Below, piece after piece: positions 22,809 through 42,586 of a DNA stretch of 64,000 nt. This DNA comes from Marvania coccoides. Lineage: Eukaryota; Chlorophyta; Trebouxiophyceae; Chlorellales; Chlorellaceae. The notes beneath the pieces are model-generated. The model was given only the letters and a program-made list of their open reading frames with translations, made no database searches and was not told where the DNA came from. Each line of letters starts with the position of its first letter. Position 1 is the first letter of the stretch. A program made the position numbers and the translations under genes. The DNA lies in the NCBI GenBank assembly GCA_963854735.1, contig OY978098.1, positions 2,616,001 to 2,680,000 of the forward strand, in the 5' to 3' direction.

Positions 22809-23360
22809 ATGAGCAGGGCGGCAAAGGGCGGAGCTAAACTCTCGAGCGAACCGACAATTGGCAGCATTTCCAACGAGTTTTTGAATCAGTATGAGAAGAC
22901 TCCCACCAACCTGAAGGTGCTCGAAAACCATCGACGCAGTGCGCTACCGGCTGCCTGCTTTTCCTGACGTTTCCGGACTTGATCTCATCTGTTTTCGATC
23001 ATCTCTCTTTTTCCTGCAGGTGCTTGACCTGTTCTGCGTGTGCGCTTTCGTCACCACGCTGGTGCAGGTTGTCTACGCAAAAACAGCGGGCTCTTTCCCC
23101 TTCAACGCCTTCTTGTCTGGAACTTTTTGCTGCCTGGGGTCGTTCGTCCTTACACGTGAGTTTTCTACACCAATTATGGCCTTTTCAAACACATTTTTCA
23201 CCATGAGCAAGCTCTCACACCGCTGTTCACGATCCCTGCAGTAAGCTTACGGATGCAGCTCAGCGGAGAAGGCAGCGGCAAGTCTCCAAACCGGGCGTTT
23301 GTGGACTACGTTTTCGCCATGACTGTGCTATTCTTGGCGGTCTGGTGCTATATTGGGTAG
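22809..23360 (+). CDS. DAD1: Dolichyl-diphosphooligosaccharide-protein glycosyltransferase subunit DAD1
   Basis: Three exons (22809-22916, 23020-23155, 23242-23360) join to 120 residues, close to the ~115 of plant and animal DAD1. DAD1/Ost2 is a small ER membrane subunit of oligosaccharyltransferase, needed for N-glycosylation. The sequence shows the cytosolic N-terminus ending in FLNQYEKTPTNLK, a first membrane helix (VLDLFCVCAFVTTLVQVVY), the invariant FPFNAFLSG loop, a second helix (CCLGSFVLTLSLRMQL), and the terminal NRAFVDYVFAMTVLFLAVW ending in IG. All introns are GT-AG. The stop is only 61 bp from the stop of the convergent LYRM2-like gene, so the 3'UTRs must overlap. Confidence 0.96.
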
Positions 23361-23421
23361 AAAACACGATGCCGAGACACCGTCACTGTCATATTTATAG
23401 CGCCTGTAACACTCCTTTATA

Positions 23422-23753
23422 TTAGAGCTGCATGCCCAGCATCTCAGACAGTTGTTTCAGCTTGGCCCGGCCGTCGCTCAGCAAATATTTCTGCGTGTGG
23501 GGATCGTCGACGCTCTTCGGGGCGTCAAACTCTCGCCGGATTTCTCCTCTCAGTTGCCCTGCACGCAGCAAAGCGGTGTGTGTTGGCGTCAGCACAGCAG
23601 CAATGGAGAAATTTAAAGTGGCATTAATTATCTCAAGGGGCCCTCACCTCTGGCGTGGCTTGGCGCCGCTCGGATCGCCTTGAGGAATTCACGATATAGC
23701 TTTTTTACCTCTGCCCGCCATAGAAAGTCTTTGAGGCTCAAAGCTCCAGGCAT
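23422..23753 (-). CDS. LYR-motif protein, LYRM2-like
   Basis: Two exons (23753-23648, 23558-23422) give 80 residues, a normal LYRM2 size. LYR proteins are small mitochondrial factors that bind acyl carrier protein and help assemble respiratory complexes or deliver Fe-S clusters. The signature KKLYREFLKAIR is near residues 17-28, followed by the basic EIRREF, the conserved KYLLSDGRAKLKQL helix (LYRM2 has a comparable GNMQLKEL) and a hydrophobic end. The intron is GT-AG. Both exons are too short to stand out as ORFs and were found by frame reading. Subfamily (LYRM2 rather than another LYRM) is likely but should be confirmed. Confidence 0.87.
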
Positions 23754-24062
23754 ACTTTTTAAATTTTAAAATGTGATTGAAATGTTTAATATTCTACCCT
23801 TTACGGCTTCCGCACCGAATAATGTAATCTATAAAACATTGCGATATTCGTCAAAACATATATAATATAATAAATAACAAGATCGAGGCTGCTCGTGGCC
23901 CAAAATAGTTTGCCAGGCTGTTCCCTCCCCCCCCCCAAAAAACTAAAGAAAGCTAATATTGACGAACGCGTATTAAATATATTACACTGAGAATACGTAA
24001 AACCCAGCTCTTCCTTCACTTCACATGACTCCCAACTAAGCTGCAACCGCTGCCAATCGCTT
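23754..24062. other. AT-rich intergenic region
   Basis: AT-rich spacer between two minus-strand genes, with a C10 run near 23929. It holds the LYRM2-like promoter and the 3'UTR of the oxygenase gene. Nothing else is seen. Confidence 0.5.
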
Positions 24063-24884
24063 TCACGCATAAACAACGTCGCTGCGCAGCACGTATTTCA
24101 CCCCATCCTCGACTTTGGCGCCCTCGTGTTCCAGGCAGTAGTCCCCATGCCTGTGCAGCAGCGCCAGCCCAGGCTGCGGCTGCACCACGGCAATCTTTCT
24201 TCCTCTGTCGTCGTAGAAAATCGTTTCCCCGCCCTTGCACGTGCTCAAGTACACCAACAGCGTGTACTGCGTCCAGCCTTGGGTGGTCTCATTGGCGTCG
24301 TCCACGTGCCTGCCAAACCGTTGGCCTCTAGAGTAGCGATACAGCCGGATATTGCTGTTGAGGCAACAGGCAGTTTCACCATCCAGTGGTATATCCGCCA
24401 TCGCTTGCCGTATGCCACTGCTGTTCCAAATGTCCTGGGCCAGCTCTGCGCTCTCGAATTGCAGCCGGTCGTTGTCTCGAAAAGCTTCACCAAATAGAGC
24501 GCCCCGGCTGCTCTGGTGCTTGAGCCCGATTGATTCCGCAACTTCGATGAACCGCTGTGCCTCTTGTTCGGACAGGCAATTCTCAACCTGGGGGAAAGGA
24601 GCGCTATATTATTTACACCGCTGAGCCGGAGAAAAGAACAATTTTACTGTGCTCACCGTGATAATTTGGTCTCCGTACATTCTGGTGATGTTCAGTTCCT
24701 TTCCCTTTTTAATCTTTGGCCATTGCGGCGCATCTGCGATGAAAACAACAGCAAATAGCAAGGATTCGAGTGGGAAATAGCTGGTTATCTGCAACCCACC
24801 TGTATTTTTTCTCCCCATTTTGAACTGCAATTTGAGTAACATTGAAAGCTCGACAGAACTGCAACGAGTTGTCGCAGAGGCCAT
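24063..24884 (-). CDS. 2-oxoglutarate/Fe(II) oxygenase, prolyl 4-hydroxylase-like
   Basis: Three exons (24884-24800, 24733-24657, 24587-24063) give 228 residues. The fold is a P4H-type double-stranded beta helix. The iron triad is visible as HVD (His148, Asp150) and the distal His in CLEHEGAKV (about His208), and the 2-oxoglutarate-binding Lys as GVKYVLRSD (about Lys218). No signal peptide is evident, so it resembles the soluble, PHD/ofd1-like or algal cytosolic P4H homologues more than ER collagen/extensin hydroxylases. The substrate is unknown. The upstream ATG keeps the frame; a second ATG (MGRKNT) is an alternative start. The gene is divergent from the primase gene. Confidence 0.9.
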
Positions 24885-25142
24885 TGCTCATTTCAATTGG
24901 AAAAAAGTTTTCGTTTAAAAAATTTTTTTTCCCACCGGAGTGCATATGCGCCATAATAATACGGTGTTTAAAATATTAAGGTATCAAGCGGCATAAAGAG
25001 GGAGCCCTACTCATAACAGAGCCTACCTTTTTTGAAAAGCAGTTTCAAATTTCAAATAATGCCGCCTGAAGAGGAGCCAGGCACGTTGGGCTTTGCATCC
25101 CTCATTGTCCCCTCTTGAATCCGCGTTACTCAATCCTCGGAG
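24885..25142. promoter_or_regulatory. Shared 5' region of P4H-like and primase genes
   Basis: 258 bp between divergent start codons. It includes AT-rich DNA and a short upstream ATG-initiated frame at about 25059 that ends before the primase ATG. Promoter role inferred from position. Confidence 0.4.
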
Positions 25143-26650
25143 ATGCTGCGTGCAGGGCCCTCCGGGGCGGGTGACCAGGACTTCACCAAGATGAACGTGC
25201 AAGAGACGATGAAGCTGTATTATGGTACGCCTGTTCGCTCTTTCACTTGCGCCATACGCCAACCGCTAACCATTTTATTGCTTTCACTGCACAGGCTGGC
25301 TGTTCCCTCACCAGGAGATGTACAAGTGGCTGGCCTATGGAAACGGTGTGCAACTGCTCTTTACTCCCTAATTTCATTGCTAACCCCTTCATGCTAAAAG
25401 TTCTCACTCATCAGTTCCTTCTCCGCCCTCCTATCTTGCGTACGAAACCAATTGCAGATGGCAAGCACCCTCAGTCTGATGCCACGTTCTTCCAGCGCCG
25501 TGAATTCTGTTTCACGCTGGACGGCGACATTTTTGTGCGGTACCAGTCGTTCAAGGACGGCACGGAGATGCAAGCGGCCATCCGCGACCGCTGCCCCGCC
25601 AAAATCGACATTGGCCCCGTCTACAACGTTGACCCTCAGCGCCGGGCCGCGTACGCAGCAGGCAAAGGCTTTCTTCCGCAGGAGCGCGAGCTGGTGTTCG
25701 ATATCGATCTCACGGACTACGACGACGTGCGCACGTGCGGCAAGGAGGGCCACATCTGCGCCAAATGCTGGCCGCTGATGGCAGCTGCGGTGACTATCCT
25801 TGACCGCGGCCTGCGCGAGGACTTTGGCTTCGAGCACGTGCTGTTTGTGTACTCTGGGCGGCGTGGAGTGCACGCATGGGTGTGCGACGAGCGCGCGCGC
25901 AAGCTCACCGACGAGCAGCGCGCTGCAATCGCCAACTACTTTGCGGTATACAAGGGGCAGGAAAAGGGGCACGCCAAGCTGGCGACGGGGCTGGAGGACC
26001 ACCCCGCGGTGGCCGCAGCGTACACCACCCTCACCCGCGCGTTTGAGGATCGCATCCTCCCGCAGCAGCGCCTGCTGGAGGACCCCGCTCACATGGAGGC
26101 CATTCTGGGGTACCTGCCATCTGAGGCGGTGCGCGCCGACGTGCGCAGCCGGTGGGCGGCGTCCCGGGCCACGGAGGGGGTGTCGGCGGTGCGGTGGCGG
26201 CTGCTGAAGGAGGCTGTGGCGAAAGAGGGCGCGGCGCTGGTGAGGGCCAAGGACGCTCGCGCGGCGAAAGCGCTGGAGAAGGGGGTGAAGGACATCGTGT
26301 TTGGGTACGCCTACCCGCGGCTGGACATGGAGGTATCGAAGAAGATGAACCACTTGCTGAAGGCGCCGTTTTGTGTTCACCCGAAGACCGGCAAGGTCTG
26401 CGTGCCCATCGACCCCGAGGCGGTGTGGGAGTTTGACCCCGACGGGGTGTGCACCGTAGGAGGGCTGCTGAACCAGCTGAACGCGGCAAAAGGCGGCGCG
26501 CCGGCGGGGGAGGAGTGGCGAGCCACCGATATGGAGGCGGCGGTGGACACCTTCAGGGCGTGCTTTTTGGACGCCATGCAGGCAGATGCCAAGGAGGGAC
26601 TTTCGGCCAGAGGGAGGGAGGCGGCGGCAGCGCCCACCATGGCGTGGTGA
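25143..26650 (+). CDS. PRIM1: DNA primase small (catalytic) subunit
   Basis: Three exons (25143-25224, 25295-25345, 25458-26650; GT-AG introns) give 441 residues, against about 420 for PRIM1. This subunit makes the RNA primer for DNA polymerase alpha at origins and on the lagging strand. Diagnostic features are MKLYYGWLFPHQEMYKWLAYG at the start, RREFCFTLDGDIFVRYQSF, the catalytic metal-binding DxD in LVFDIDLTDYDD (about residues 125-130), the zinc-binding Cys/His cluster around HICAKCW, SGRRGVHAWVCDERA, and near the end RLDMEVSKKMNHLLKAPF with VHPKTGKVCVPID. All catalytic motifs are present, so it should be active. The start is the first in-frame ATG after an upstream stop. Confidence 0.97.
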
Positions 26651-27113
26651 TGACCTTTATTTTATTTTTATGTATTTCGAAAAGACGGTGTTTTTCTCTT
26701 TGATTTGACGACTTGCTCATGTATGTGTGTTAACAGACACGGTAGTGTAATGGATGTTTCAGAAATTAATTTTTTTTAAGTAAGAAAAAGTGGCAGCGGT
26801 GGCCCTGTCTAAACAAGAGTATTTCAAAATGCAAAGCTACACCGCACAGGGAGAAAGAAAAAATAAAAACATGAGCGAGCGACCCAAGCTGGCCGCAAGA
26901 AGCTCTACACCGTACAGTTACTGTCATATTGAAAGGCATTTCACGGAAAGGAGAACGGCATTCAAGTACTCGGTATGTAAATTAATCAATGAGGAAAGCT
27001 GCGTACTTCTCCTTGCAATCGGCGGCCTTCAAAATTGGATAAATTTATCTACCTGCTGCTACCCACCTACACCATGCACAAAAGAATTCCTCGCTAGTTT
27101 TCCCTCCATAGGT
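26651..27113. other. Tail-to-tail intergenic region
   Basis: 463 bp between the convergent primase and GMPP genes, AT-rich, holding both 3'UTRs. The long plus-strand open frame that continues into 28124 is the antisense shadow of GMPP. Confidence 0.55.
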
Positions 27114-28448
27114 CTACATAATGATGGTTCCCGGCTCCAGGTACGACTCCTTGATGTCCTTGTGCGGCAGCACCACCGAGCCGTTGAGGTAGGTCTCGTC
27201 CGCCACGAACACGTCCTCCCCAATCACCGCCTTGTTGTCGATGCGCGCCCACTGCCCCACCGAGCTGCCCCACCCAACAATGGAGTCGCTCACCCGCGCA
27301 AAGTTCTTCACGCGCACACGGTGCAGCACCACGCAGTTGGACAGGCGCACGCCGTCCCCAATGACGCAAAACTTGCCGATCGAGACGTTGGGGCCGATAC
27401 AGCAGTCCCGCCCGATGGTGGCGCTCTCGTCTATGATGACGTTGCCCTTTATGTGATCCCCAACGGCCAGCTCCTCGGGCTTGCGCCGGCGCAGCGCGTC
27501 CAGGTGCAAGCTCAGCCCGGTGAGGTAGTCCTTGGGCTGCCCAATGTCCATCCAGTAGCCCTCCAGCTCCATGGCGTACAGCGCCCCGTCGGCAGCGATC
27601 GCAGGGAAAACCTCCTTCTCGATGGAGGTGGGGCGCGGATCGATGCGGTCCAGCACCGAGGGGTTACAGCAGTAGATGCCGGCGTTGATTTTGTCGCCCA
27701 CAAACTCTTTGGGCTTCTCCACAAAGCGCTCAATCTTGCCGGCCTCGTCCATCACCACCACGCCGTACTTCGAGGGGTCGGTGACCTTGGTGACCAGAAT
27801 GGTGGCCTCCGCGCCCGATTTTTTGTGCTGAACCAGCATCTCGGCCAGCGGGTACTCGCAGATGACGTCAGAATTGAGGACAAAAAATGGCGTGCCGGAG
27901 CCGTCGTCGAGGATTTCGCGGGCCAGCGCGAGGGGCCCAGCGGTGCCCATTGGCTCAGGCTCCTGCGAGCAGGTGATCTTTATGCCCAGCTTCACCTCCC
28001 ACTCCTTCAAGAAGTCCATCATGACCTGGGGGCGGTAGTTGATGGCCAGCACCACCTCATCGCAGCCAGCCTCCTTGAGCGCCTGATATTTTGGAGGGAA
28101 TTGGGAAAGAGGAATGGGGGGTGAGTTATTGTGGGGCGAAGCAGGGAGAACCTGGTGTGAAAATAACAGCTGAAAAGCAGCTGTCAGTGCTTCGGCGGAG
28201 GAGAAAAATGGCGCTCACCTCAATTTGGTGGCAGATCATGGGCTTGTTGCCAAAGTCGACAATGGGCTTTGGTACGGTGAGGGTGAGGGGACGGAGCCTG
28301 CGGAAAAGGAGATGGTGTGGGTGGACCTCATGTGAAAAAAACAGGAGTCAGCAGAAGAATAAAAAAATTGTGACAGACACGACGCTCACCTGGTCCCATA
28401 CCCGCCGACCAAAACCAGCGCTTTAGGTGCTTTTTCGCCCTGTGCCAT
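27114..28448 (-). CDS. GMPP: Mannose-1-phosphate guanylyltransferase (GDP-mannose pyrophosphorylase)
   Basis: Three exons (28448-28390, 28297-28219, 28082-27114; GT-AG) give 368 residues, normal for plant CYT1/VTC1 and animal GMPPB. The enzyme makes GDP-mannose from mannose-1-phosphate and GTP in the cytosol, feeding N-glycosylation, cell-wall mannans and, in plants, ascorbate. The N-terminal nucleotidyltransferase domain shows [34 protein letters not shown], the Asp in [22 protein letters not shown] and NAGIYCCNP. The C-terminal third is a left-handed beta helix of hexapeptide repeats ([19 protein letters not shown] onward) ending in PGTIIM. Together with DAD1 it places two glycosylation genes in the window, though not adjacent. 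Confidence 0.97.
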
Positions 28449-28839
28449 CGGAATTTCTAAAAACGGAGCTGCTGCTGAGATTTGATGATTTGTTTGAGAC
28501 TGATTGAATCTTTATATGTCGACCTTACTCGCTGTGAATGTCGCACGGAACAAAATTGCTCGTTGGAGATGACAATTTATAACAATTGAGCACACCACAC
28601 CTTCCCTCGAAAATGCCTTTTTAAGACCCCTTGTTTTTTTTTGGGCTGCCGAAAAAGCGCGCGCGCTGCTGCAGCTCTAAAAAACACCGCCGTATTTTAT
28701 TGCAATAAAAATTTTAAAGCTTTTAACCTCAATTATACTCGCTGCGAAGCGGAGGGAAAAAAAATCGCCACTCACTCTCATCACACATTTTTTTTTTTTA
28801 ATAGAAAAATAATCAATTAGAGCGGCGGTGCTAGGAGCT
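28449..28839. promoter_or_regulatory. Shared 5' region of GMPP and PRP8
   Basis: 391 bp between divergent start codons, mixed AT-rich DNA with a CGCGCGCG-like stretch near 28657-28668 and a T9 run. Likely a bidirectional promoter; no specific factor site was recognised. Confidence 0.4.
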
Positions 28840-37042
<8,203 letters not shown>

Positions 37043-37363
37043 GCGGGGATCATTTCTTTATGGTCTTCAGGTAGTGGGAGTTCCTCGTTGCTGTTTTTTG
37101 CTGCGTTTTTTAGTACAACTATTCTCTCGTTTACTTTTTTTTTCTGTGTTTATAGTTTGACAGACAAAATCGTTTTCTTTGCTGCTGCTGCTGTATTTCT
37201 TTTCGTCTTTGCTGCTTTTCGTGCTGCTTTGGTTTATAGACAACAAACAAAAGTAAGAACATTAACAACACCTCTTTAGACACAATTATTAGGAAATACA
37301 TTCTGCAAATATCTCAGGACAGCTGGTATGTATTTTTTTTCTCACGGCATAACCCTCCCTCAG
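37043..37363. other. Tail-to-tail intergenic region
   Basis: 321 bp of T-rich/AT-rich DNA between the convergent PRP8 and glyoxalase genes, presumably two 3'UTRs. No other feature seen. Confidence 0.5.
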
Positions 37364-38336
37364 TCAGTCAAGAGCGCCTGCGGGCTCTGCGAAAGAGTTG
37401 CCCGGCCAGTTGACCAGCTGCTCAGCGTTGCCAGCCTCCAGCACCTCAATCCAGTAGCCTGTAAACATAAGCATTTACTAATCATACAAACAAATGCCTT
37501 TTGATTACGCCACCAAAACAAAACGCTGACGCCACTCACCGTCGGGGTCTTTGATGAACGCCAAGTTGGTCATCTTCCCGTCGTTTGGCTTCTTCACGAA
37601 CTGGATGTTGAGGTCCTCAAAGCGCTTGCATGCTGCCGCCACGCTGGGCACCGTGATGCCTAAATTGTATTGACCAAAAAAAAAAATATAACAGAATTCG
37701 TACAATCTTGAGGAAAAAAGTAAATTAAAATTCATTCACTTACCAATGTGCCCAAAGCCCCTGGGGTCCGAGTTTCCGTTGTGGTAGGAGAAGTCTGGGT
37801 CATTCTCCGTGCCGTGGTTGTGCGTCAGCTCCAGGCAGCCTGAAAGATACAGAAATAATAAATTAACAGTCATTTCAAAGACTTCAATCAATACGTCAAT
37901 TTATTTTAGAATTTTCCAAAGCGAAAGAACTGGAAAAAGATATGATCAACATTGAAAACGCACCCGGCACACCAAACATCCACCGAGCTCGCTCCACTGG
38001 GCTCTCAGGGATGGCAGCGGGGTCGCAGTACCCCAGAAAGTAGAGAGAAAATTTCATGTCATTGTAATCCAGCCTCGCCATCAGCGTCATCCCCAGCACG
38101 CGAGTGTAAAAGTCCAAAGCAACCTCGGCATCCTTCACGCGCAGCATCGTCTGGAAAAGACAAAAGCACAAGGGAGGAATAGAAGAGAGGAAGGGAATGG
38201 GAGGGTTGAAAAGTTTTTGAAGGGCTGGAGTAAAGAAGGGGCTTGCCTGCTGGAGGATGTAGCCCCTGGTGGCCTCGTCAGGCTGGGCGGTGACGCCGGG
38301 CAAACTGAGGAGCTCCTGCTTGGAAATCGTCGACAT
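37364..38336 (-). CDS. GLO1: Lactoylglutathione lyase (glyoxalase I)
   Basis: Five exons (38336-38247, 38150-37964, 37839-37744, 37659-37540, 37458-37364) give 195 residues, matching the eukaryotic single-module (about 184-residue) enzyme. It isomerises the methylglyoxal-glutathione hemithioacetal to S-lactoylglutathione. The metal-ligand regions are visible: Gln in [12 protein letters not shown], Glu in [11 protein letters not shown] with the His of THNHG, and Glu in [28 protein letters not shown] and KKPNDGKM are family signatures. Intron 1 begins CAG/GCAAGC, a GC-AG intron required to keep the invariant QQTMLRVKD; the others are GT-AG. No transit peptide is obvious, so the enzyme is probably cytosolic. 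Confidence 0.95.
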
Positions 38337-38682
38337 GACTTTTGTGTTTTGCAGCTTTCGATGTTTCAGAGGGTGAAAACTTGAATTACGGAGGCGGAGA
38401 TAGCTGCTTTTGAGATTGTGTGGGAGATTTCTGATTTTGAGATATATTTTTTTGTAATTTGAAGCGCGCGTTCCGGAACAGCACGTGTCGAACTGATACC
38501 AATTCAGACTCAACATTCAAACGTTTATTAACAAAAATGGAAGAGAATTTCTGCTGTCGACGTGGACTGCAACTTTCACTGGTTTTTCATCACGAGAAAC
38601 CTTCGGCTGTCTCTTCCAAGTATCCTCGCCAAATTCAACTAATTTACATTTTTTTATAGTGTATTCCAAAAAATCAAGGTGC
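38337..38682. other. Intergenic region between GLO1 and MPS1
   Basis: 346 bp between two minus-strand genes, holding the GLO1 promoter and the MPS1 3'UTR. The open frames here are short and unsupported. Confidence 0.5.
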
Positions 38683-41600
38683 CTAAAACGGTGTCCGTGC
38701 CGGCGGCGGCGGCATGGCAGGCTGCAGGTTTTCATCCCCCACTGCTGCCGGTCTCCGCCGCCCCAATTTTGCCGCCAGCACGTCAGGGCTCACCGACCCA
38801 GACGCCAACTGCTTGAACAGCTGCCCACTGAGCTGCCCCACCTCCGCGTCAGACACCCCTCCCGTCTGGCACACCTTGAGCAGCAGCTTCCTCAGCTGCT
38901 GCTCGTCCAACTCGATTCTGACTCCGCCGCCGCCAAAGCCGTCGTCGCGGTGGCGCCCCGCGGTGGCGTTGGTGGGCGCCAGAAACGGGTGGTCGAGCAG
39001 CTCCTGCATGGTGACGCGCGCCTTGGCGTTGCGGTCCAGGCAGCGGCGAATGACGTCCAGCAGGGCGGAGTTTCTTAGAGGAGGGAACTCGATGTTGTAC
39101 CGCTCGTTGGTGATGGCGTGCATCTTCTGGATGAAGGGGAGGTGCGCAAAGGGGGTGCGCCCGTACGCCATTTGGTAGAGAATGCACCCCAGGGACCAGA
39201 TGTCAGACGCCCGGCCCACCTTCATGGGGGGGCCCCCTCGGCCCCCAGAGTTACCGCCCAGGATAGCCTCGGGCGACATGTAGTTGAGGGTACCCACCTG
39301 GGACTCGCGCGCGATGGAGGTGGTGTCTGTAATCAAGGGAGGAAAAGGACAAGGGGAACAAGACTGTTACCTTTAACGCTTCTTAAATGCTCAAGTGGTT
39401 ACTTGGTGATGGGTGAATATGAACGCACCTGACTGGATGGCTTTGGCGATGCCAAAATCGATGAGCTTCAGCTGCCCCTCCACCACCAAAAAATTGGCGG
39501 GCTTGAGGTCGGAGTGAACGATGCGCTCGCGGTGAATGGTGTCCACCGCCTGCAGCATCTGTTGCCAGTACAGCCGAATGAAGTTCTCATCCGCCGCGTC
39601 GTGCGCCGCCGGCGCACCCCCCCCACCCGATACCGCCGCCGCCCGCTCCTTCCGCCCTGCATCGTGCTTTTGCAGCAGCCTCGCCAGATCGATGTCTCCA
39701 TACTCCAGCACCATGTAGATCAGCGCCTGCGCGCGGTGCACCTCCGAGTCCACCAGCTGGATGATGTTGGACTTGCCGCGCAGCTTGGTGAGCAGCGTGA
39801 TCTCGTCCAGAAATCCAGCCGCCGCCTCAGCGTCGCAGCCGTTCAACCGAATGCGCTTCAGCGCAAAGATCTTTTTGTTGGGCGCCATCACCTTGTACAC
39901 CTTGCTGCTGCCGCCCCGTCCCACGCACTCGAGTTTGGTGTAGGTTATGCCTCTGACCGTCACGGAGTCCTCATCCTCAATGATGCGACGGCCGCTGGTG
40001 GCTGCTGCTGCCGCTGCCGGAGCAGCAGAAGCCGTCCTTGCATTGGATGGGACGCGAGGTGGCGGGGGAGGGAGGTGCGGCTGCGCCGGCGCTGTGGCAG
40101 CAGCGGCAGGCTCAGGAGCTCTTGTTGGCGGAGGTGGCGGGGCAGCACGTGCTGTTGCCGCCGCCGCTGCTGCAACTACGGGTCGCGACAGCGGCACCGT
40201 GGCTCCGGGGTCCTCTGGAATGCCCACGAGCTCCCTGCCAAGCCCACACCCGAGTGCGCCGCCTCCTGCCGCAAAAGCTCGCCCAGAGGAAGAAACCCGC
40301 GCCGTAGCCTCCTCTGCTGCAGCCACCGGACCGTCCTCCAGCACCAGCTGCCCCCCATAAGGCGCGGGAGGCGCCGGCGCTGCCGGTCGGGGCGCTGTTT
40401 TCGCTGTGGAAGGCTCCGCCTCCTCAGGCACGGGCCGCAGCTGCGATTTCGACATAGATGGCCCGGCTGTATGCAAGAAGGGGTCGGTAAACCCAGGCGC
40501 GGATCCAGCTGCCGCCATCGGCGTGCGCAGCCCGGCAGTAGCAGCAGAATCTTCTGCCGCCATCGCTGGCGCTGCCACGGGAGCGTCTGTTGCTGCCGTC
40601 ACGCGCAAAGCCTTGCCCATCACGCCAAACCGCTGCAGCCGGCGAGGGGGCGCTGCTCCATCCGCCGCATCTGCAGGCCCAGACCAGGGACTCTTCATTC
40701 CTGGCCGCTTGTTTGCTGCAACCGCTGCTGCAGAAAGGGCCGCGGGAGTTGCGCTGTGAGGCGCAGCAGCTGCTGCTGCAGCGGCGACCTCTGCCACAGC
40801 GGCGACCTCTGCCACAGCGGCGGCGGCTCCACTACCGCTGGTAATGGTGCGGGTGGGCTGCTGCGCGCTGCGTTGCATGCTGACGGTGGCCTCTTCACTG
40901 CCAGACGTCCCTGCGGAGCTGCCGGTGCGCATGCTGGCAGCGCTGGCCACACACACCGGCGTTTGATGCTGCTGTGTGTGTTGTACATGCTGCGTGTGGT
41001 GCTGCGCGTGATTCCCGCTGCTTTTTGCGCTGTGAGAGGAAGCGTGGCTGAGCGAAGAGTTGCTGGTGGTTGTTGTGGTCGGCCGAGATGCAGCAGACTT
41101 GAAGTCAGAGATGACAGTGCTGCTGAAATGAGGGAGAGAAAGCAACACTGTCTCGCGGGAGGCGCAGTCCACGGCGGGGGCGGCCGAACTCTGCAACAAA
41201 TCATTCGACGAAGTTAGTGAAATAGAGTTAACTATGAATTTGACGCACAGCATGAAGGTAAGGGACGCTTACCGGCCTGGCAGAAGAGGAGGGCGTGTAG
41301 CGCGGGGTGCCCGCAGGGTCTTCGACCCCGGGAATGCGGTAGAAAGGAACGTAGGCATAGCGCCCATCCCCCAGCGCTCGTTGCATGTCCAACAAAATCC
41401 TGCAATCATTATGGATAAGTTGCGGTAATTTTTCTATATCTAATAATATTATATTGAGAGAGAAAAAAACTCTCGGCCTGTCTCAATTCTACTACAACCG
41501 ATGCTCCTACCCCTGCGGCGCTGCCCCGGTTTTGATTCCCTTGGAGACGATACTAAGCGCCTTTGCGGTGTTGCCCGCGGCAGCCTCCAGCCCGCCCCAC

Positions 41601-42223
41601 TCCGCGTACATGATGGCGTACTCTTCCCCGATCTGCTGGCTCTTCAGCGTCTTGAAGGTGTCGCGAGCGTCGTCATGACTGTTGCGGAACCTACAAACAA
41701 CAAAAATACGTATTTTTTAGTATGAATATAAAGCTTAGCATCCCCTTCATCGAAAACGCTATTTAATGCTACCAGTGAAGCCCACCACTGCTGTCTGGCG
41801 TAGCCTAGCCAGAGGTTGACAAACGCCGCCTTGCAGTGGCTGTCCTGGCGGGGAACCAGCCGCGTGGCCCAGCGGTAGAGGTCGCACAGGCTGGGGACCG
41901 ACCCCCGCGGCGTGGAGGCAACCGAGGCCCCGCCAAAGGCCTCTTCGTGGCGCAGGAATGCCCACCAAGCGCCAGCGGACTGCGGGTCGGCCTGCACCGC
42001 TTGCACGAGGCTGCTGCGAACGCGCTGGTGCTCGGCGTCTGTGTCGCTGCTGGCGTTGAGATATGCAGTCAAGTCCCGCTCCCAGCTGAGCCGCAAGGTC
42101 TCCGTGCGGTTGGAGGCATCATCGCACCGCATTTCCTGCACCCCAGACAAAGCGCAGCAATGATACGATGGTCTGCATGGACTTGTATATATTTATATAA
42201 ATTACCTTGAAGGTGTTTGCCAT
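38683..42223 (-). CDS. MPS1: MPS1/TTK spindle-checkpoint kinase with N-terminal TPR domain
   Basis: Six exons (42223-42206, 42135-41786, 41690-41511, 41399-41273, 41190-39429, 39326-38683) give 1,026 residues. Residues about 8-200 form the TPR-type domain found in MPS1/BUB1-family proteins (AWWAFLRHEE, DDARDTFKTLKSQQIG, GNTAKALSIVSKG). An Ala/Pro/Ser-rich linker follows, then the kinase domain (about 640-925): GRGGSSKVYKV P-loop, ALKRI with the catalytic Lys, HSDLKPANFLVV, LIDFGIAKAIQ, SQVGTLNYMSPEA and SDIWSLGCILYQMAYG. These match TTK closely and include the TTK-specific IVHSDLKPANF and DTTS. MPS1 phosphorylates KNL1 at unattached kinetochores; I infer a conserved role. The 18-nt first exon encodes MANTFK and is the least certain part. 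Confidence 0.93.
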
Positions 42224-42586
42224 CTACAAATGGTCCTACTGCTTCATCTCTGTCGTTAACAAAATTAATCAACCACCACCGTGGAGTTCAGATCTGCGCC
42301 TTCTGGCGCTGTTATAGCTGCAAATAATGCTGAAAAACTGTTTTTATGTTTATAATTTCCAGATTGGCGCTGGATTGTAAGTTTCGGTTAAAGAATTCAG
42401 GGCGCGGTGGAAATTAAACAAGGTTGGAAATATAGCAGTCGAAATTATTTCAGATAATTGCCAGTAGATTTCATCCCGTTGAGATCCGGCCAAGCTCGAG
42501 GAAGCCTTGTTTCGTCGCACCATTTTATCGACATCGCATCAGACAAACTTTTACGCCACCATCACATACACCCCGTTACACACCCA
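42224..42586. promoter_or_regulatory. Shared 5' region of MPS1 and ankyrin-RING genes, with E2F-like sites
   Basis: 363 bp between divergent starts. It contains TTCTGGCGC at 42301 and ATTGGCGC at 42363, which resemble the E2F core TTSGCGC. This would fit cell-cycle control of MPS1, but two short matches can occur by chance. Confidence 0.35.

Noticed and set aside
26790..28124. 444-codon open frame on the plus strand
   Set aside because: It is the exact antisense of the GMPP exon 3 and its composition follows that gene's codons; GMPP is certain.
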